DNA from: Anaerolineales bacterium
GTDB taxonomy: Bacteria > Chloroflexota > Anaerolineae > Anaerolineales > JABWBV01
Reading direction: 5' to 3'
Assembly: GCA_020634875.1 (NCBI GenBank)
Contig: JACKAX010000049.1
Coordinates: 1-14,947, forward strand
DNA: 14,947 nt
Under the pieces are notes generated by a model. That model was given only the letters and a program-made list of their open reading frames with translations. It searched no databases and was not told the DNA's origin. Below, piece by piece: positions 12,834 to 14,947 of the stretch (position 1 is its first letter; each line of letters begins with the position of its first letter). Position numbers and translations under genes: made by a program.

Positions 12834-14435
12834 ATGGCCCCCCTCTTACGCGTTAATAATCTTTCCAAAAGTTTTGGCACCCTGCCAGTCATTCAGCAGG
12901 TGAGCTTTGAGATTCAGCCGGGCGAGGTTGTGGGGGTCACGGGGAACATTGGCTCAGGCAAATCGGTGTTAGTAATGCTCCTCGCAGGATTATACGAACT
13001 GGACGGGGGCGATATTTTTGTGAGTGGCAAGCGGCTGAACTGGCCGTTTACCGCGCGGGCACAAGGAATTGGCGTGATTCACCAAAGCCCCACGCTGGCC
13101 GAGCATTACGACGTGGTCAGCAACATCTTTTTAGGGAACGAAATTGGTTGGCCTGCTTGGTTGGGAACTTTAAAAATTCTTGACGAAAAAAAAATGATTG
13201 AGGAGGCCAGTCATCTGGTCGCCCAATTAGATATTCAAGTCAAATCCTTGCACGAAAAAGTCTCTAACTTGTCGGGGGAACAACGTCAAATGATCGCCAT
13301 CGCCCGTGTGTTCACCTACCCCGTCCGCATGGTGATTGTGGACGAGCCGACCGTTACCCTGAGCTACGCATACCAACAACGTCTGCTCGGTTTGATTCAA
13401 AACTGGCGGCAGGAAGGGATTGCTGTTTTATTTAGCAGTAACAACCTTGACCATTTGTTTGCAGTTACGGATCGGATTATGGTGCTGCATCAGGGGCGCA
13501 ACGTAGCCGAATTACGGACGGATGAAACCACGAGCGAGGAGGTGGTTAGTTATCTTTTGGGCATCCGCGAAGCCGAAAAACCCACCCCGACTCTGTGGGA
13601 TTTTGACAGTTTTGACCGCATCCGCGAACACGCCGAAAAACAACGTTACCACCAAATGCTGTTGGAAAAAGACTTAGCCGCCGAAGACACGCTCAACCGC
13701 CAACTCACCAAACAACTAGCCGAACAGGTACAAATTCTCGATCAGGCGAACCAGGCCCTGGTGGATGCCCAAAGGCGTCTGCTCTCGGAGCGTGAGGAAG
13801 AACGCAAACGCCTGGCACGCGAACTCCACGATCAATTGATTCAGGATATGCTGAGTATCAATTATGAGTTAGAGGGCGTAGAAACCGAACAATTCGTGCC
13901 CCCTGCCCTCGCTAACGAACTGGCTGAAGTGCGGGAGAGCATCCGCGATCTGGTAGATAGTCTGCGCCGGATTTGTAGTGATCTCCGCCCGCCAACGATT
14001 GACAGCCTGGGGCTGGGCGCAGCGTTGCAATCGTACACACGCGAATGGTCTCAGCGCACCGGGAGCGAGGCACTTCTTGAGCTTGATCCCAATCTGGGTC
14101 GGTTGCCCCAGGCAACGGAGTTATCCATCTTCCGCATCGTTCAGGAAGGTTTGAACAATGCTCGCCGTCACGCCAATGCGACCTCGGTCCAAATTCGCCT
14201 GCAACACACCACGCCACGCAACTTACTGGTTTCTATTGAAGATAACGGCTCAGGCTTTGTGGAGGAGATTGATCTGGCAACCCTATCAAAAAACGGACAC
14301 TTCGGTCTGCTAGGCATCAGCGAGCGTGTGGCACTTTTAGGGGGGAAAATGTTACTCAAGCAACGCCCCGGCGGGGGGTCATTGATACAGGTAGAGATAC
14401 CTCACCCCAAAGTAGAAATAGATAGTCTGGCATGA
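12834..14435 (+). CDS. Fusion of a sugar-type ABC transporter ATPase with a NarL-family histidine kinase
   Basis: Single 533-aa reading frame. Residues 1-245 form a complete ABC ATPase domain of the ribose/xylose-type (CUT2, RbsA/FrcA-like): Walker A GNIGSGKS (37-44), Q-loop Gln84, signature LSGEQ (146-150), Walker B MVIVDEP with Asp170-Glu171. The D-loop (TVTLSYAY) is atypical, and the switch histidine is replaced by Asn203 in 'LFSSNNLDHLF'. Residues 250-320 are a charged, probably coiled-coil linker. Then HisKA_3 'EEERKRLARELHDQ' with phospho-His332, and an HATPase_c domain with N-box Asn442 (EGLNNARRHAN), G1 box 'IEDNGSGF' and 'GLLGISERVALLGGKM'. There is no membrane segment, so it is cytoplasmic. 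Start: ATG 12834; no Shine-Dalgarno seen. I infer that it senses the state of an ABC permease or nucleotide and phosphorylates the divergently encoded regulator. Confidence 0.95.
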   Translation: MAPLLRVNNLSKSFGTLPVIQQVSFEIQPGEVVGVTGNIGSGKSVLVMLLAGLYELDGGDIFVSGKRLNWPFTARAQGIGVIHQSPTLAEHYDVVSNIFLGNEIGWPAWLGTLKILDEKKMIEEASHLVAQLDIQVKSLHEKVSNLSGEQRQMIAIARVFTYPVRMVIVDEPTVTLSYAYQQRLLGLIQNWRQEGIAVLFSSNNLDHLFAVTDRIMVLHQGRNVAELRTDETTSEEVVSYLLGIREAEKPTPTLWDFDSFDRIREHAEKQRYHQMLLEKDLAAEDTLNRQLTKQLAEQVQILDQANQALVDAQRRLLSEREEERKRLARELHDQLIQDMLSINYELEGVETEQFVPPALANELAEVRESIRDLVDSLRRICSDLRPPTIDSLGLGAALQSYTREWSQRTGSEALLELDPNLGRLPQATELSIFRIVQEGLNNARRHANATSVQIRLQHTTPRNLLVSIEDNGSGFVEEIDLATLSKNGHFGLLGISERVALLGGKMLLKQRPGGGSLIQVEIPHPKVEIDSLA

Positions 14436-14501
14436 GCGCATAAAAAATTCGCATTTTCCTCAAATAAATTGTGGTAACTAATTTACCAGGGTAGAGATTG
14501 A

Positions 14502-14555
14502 CCCGAAAAAAAGATGGAAGGGGTATGTACATACCCCTTCCATCTTTTTTTCGGG
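14502..14555. terminator. 54-bp perfect palindromic terminator
   Basis: Two 27-nt arms with no spacer, centred at 14528/14529: outer CCCGAAAAAAAGATGG, inner AAGGGGTATGT, then the exact mirror ending in seven T and CGGG. It lies 66 bp after the kinase-fusion stop and insulates it from the lipoprotein gene. Apart from the inner-arm bases and one extra outer C/G pair it is the same element as at 9171-9222. Confidence 0.85.
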
Positions 14556-14586
14556 AAGTTTCATCTTTAGGCTTGAGCAGTTACAA

Positions 14587-14636
14587 ATTGTGAACATATT
14601 GTGAAGAAATAGGGGAAATCCCCTAATCGAATAGGG
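14587..14636 (+). promoter_or_regulatory. Cluster of repeats upstream of the lipoprotein promoter
   Basis: Three signals lie together. ATTGTGAA occurs at 14587-14594 and 14598-14605, an exact 11-bp period; read on the other strand this is TTCACA-N5-TTCACA, the direct-repeat form used by PhoB/PhoP-type regulators. TAGGGGA-AA-TCCCCTA (14610-14625) is a 16-bp dyad. AATAGGG occurs at 14608-14614 and 14630-14636, a 22-bp period. The region lies about 20-70 bp upstream of the -35 box, suitable for an activator. Which regulator binds is unknown; the REC-HTH-REC protein is one candidate for the dyad. Confidence 0.4.
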
Positions 14637-14653
14637 AGTACCCGGTTGGGGAA

Positions 14654-14680
14654 TTGACAAGGTTTTTGCTAAACTATGTT
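14654..14680 (+). promoter_or_regulatory. Probable promoter of the lipoprotein gene
   Basis: A perfect -35 TTGACA (14654-14659) is followed after 15 nt by TATGTT (14675-14680) as the best -10; the spacing is short of the ideal 17. The start would be near 14687, leaving a leader of about 130 nt that contains a short ORF and an unusually long anti-16S match. Confidence 0.45.
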
Positions 14681-14706
14681 CATACCCATTCCTCAACATC
14701 CAGAGA

Positions 14707-14799
14707 ATGCCCTTACAACAGCACTCAATGTTGAAAGGAGGTGATTTTTCCAAAGCCCTTCGTCTCCTCTTTCCCCTATCCGTTCCTTTACTTTTTTAA
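14707..14799 (+). CDS. Possible 30-codon leader ORF
   Basis: ATG 14707 opens a frame that begins 'MPLQQHSMLKGGD', has a hydrophobic end ('LRLLFPLSVPLLF') and stops at TAA 14797-14799, 19 nt before the lipoprotein ATG. It has no Shine-Dalgarno of its own. Inside it (14734-14745) lies AAAGGAGGTGAT, a 12-nt complement to the usual 3' end of 16S rRNA, with no start codon at a usable distance except the GTG it contains. The ORF may be chance; the rRNA-like match is the stronger signal. Function unknown. Confidence 0.25.
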   Translation: MPLQQHSMLKGGDFSKALRLLFPLSVPLLF

Positions 14800-14818
14800 C
14801 TCTCAGGAGAAAATTTCA

Positions 14819-14947
14819 ATGTTTAAGAAAAGTTTGACCATTCTCATGTTTGCGGTCTTCGTGTTCGGAACCCTTCTGTCCGCCTGCACCCCCGCTGCCA
14901 CCCAAGAAGCCACCACAACCGAAGAAGCCTCCCAACCCTCAGGTGAA
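14819..14947 (+). CDS. Lipoprotein N-terminus, possible ABC solute-binding protein (partial)
   Basis: The first 43 residues of an exported lipoprotein run to the window edge. There is a basic start (MFKKS), a hydrophobic core, the lipobox LLSA-C with the lipidated Cys at residue 23 or so, then a Thr/Glu/Ala-rich tether (TPAATQEATTTEEASQPSG). Such starts are typical of solute-binding proteins of ABC importers in Gram-positive-like and Chloroflexota lineages, but the binding domain is outside the window, so the ligand cannot be named. ATG 14819 has AGGAG 9 nt upstream. It lies downstream of the ABC-kinase fusion on the same strand, after a terminator and its own promoter; a sugar- or phosphate-binding protein would fit the context. 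Confidence 0.72.
   Translation, partial: MFKKSLTILMFAVFVFGTLLSACTPAATQEATTTEEASQPSGE

Noticed and set aside
13563..13800. The ABC ATPase and the kinase being two genes joined by a sequencing error
   Set aside because: The junction is one continuous frame with even codon use, a coherent charged linker, and no start codon with a ribosome site ahead of the kinase half. Only reads could exclude an error fully.
1..14947. CRISPR arrays, tRNA or rRNA genes, transposases, attachment sites
   Set aside because: No regularly spaced direct repeats, no cloverleaf-type or rRNA sequence and no transposase or integrase motif was recognised by eye.

Overview
The window looks like chromosomal DNA of a Chloroflexota bacterium, most likely Anaerolineae. 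This rests on remembered family resemblance, not on a search. Pointers are a secreted protein with the 'YLPLV' motif just after its signal segment, a TadA/CpaF ATPase, a membrane-anchored Ser/Thr kinase beside an FHA regulator, and a lipoprotein start typical of ABC solute-binding proteins. I see no rRNA, tRNA, CRISPR array, transposase or phage gene.

Layout. (1) 1-895, minus: 5' part of a CpaF/TadA secretion ATPase, cut by the window edge. (2) 921-4045, plus: a promoter with a perfect LacI-type operator, then amylosucrase overlapping a GT87-like membrane protein. A scrap of a DUF4058-like gene follows. (3) 4291-4716, minus: a small PDZ lipoprotein, divergent from trehalose synthase treS (4824-6479, plus). 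(4) 6580-9960, minus: a polytopic membrane protein, a membrane-anchored Ser/Thr kinase, an FHA-winged-helix regulator and a 38-codon ORF in frame upstream of it. (5) 10121-11635, plus: a secreted metallophosphoesterase. (6) 11700-12746, minus, and 12834-14435, plus: a divergent two-component pair. (7) 14436-14947: a long, signal-rich leader and the start of a lipoprotein gene.

The most unusual system is in region 6. The histidine kinase carries, instead of an ordinary sensor, a complete sugar-type ABC transporter ATPase domain at its N-terminus (residues 1-245). Its divergent partner is a response regulator with REC-HTH-REC order. The next gene on the kinase strand is a lipoprotein that could be a transporter binding protein. 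My inference is that the kinase senses the working state of an ABC permease, or nucleotide, through a degenerate ATPase domain, and the regulator controls uptake genes nearby.

A second theme is terminators. Three of the intergenic terminator-like elements are perfect, loop-free palindromes of 68, 52 and 54 bp. Two of them share identical 15-nt outer arms and the same centre but have different inner arms. A third theme is phospho-signalling to DNA: the Ser/Thr kinase and the FHA-winged-helix protein form a plausible kinase-to-transcription-factor pair, and the kinase's membrane domain resembles a module repeated in the neighbouring membrane protein.

Carbohydrate genes (amylosucrase, trehalose synthase, GT87-like protein) suggest conversion of sucrose to alpha-glucan and of maltose to trehalose.
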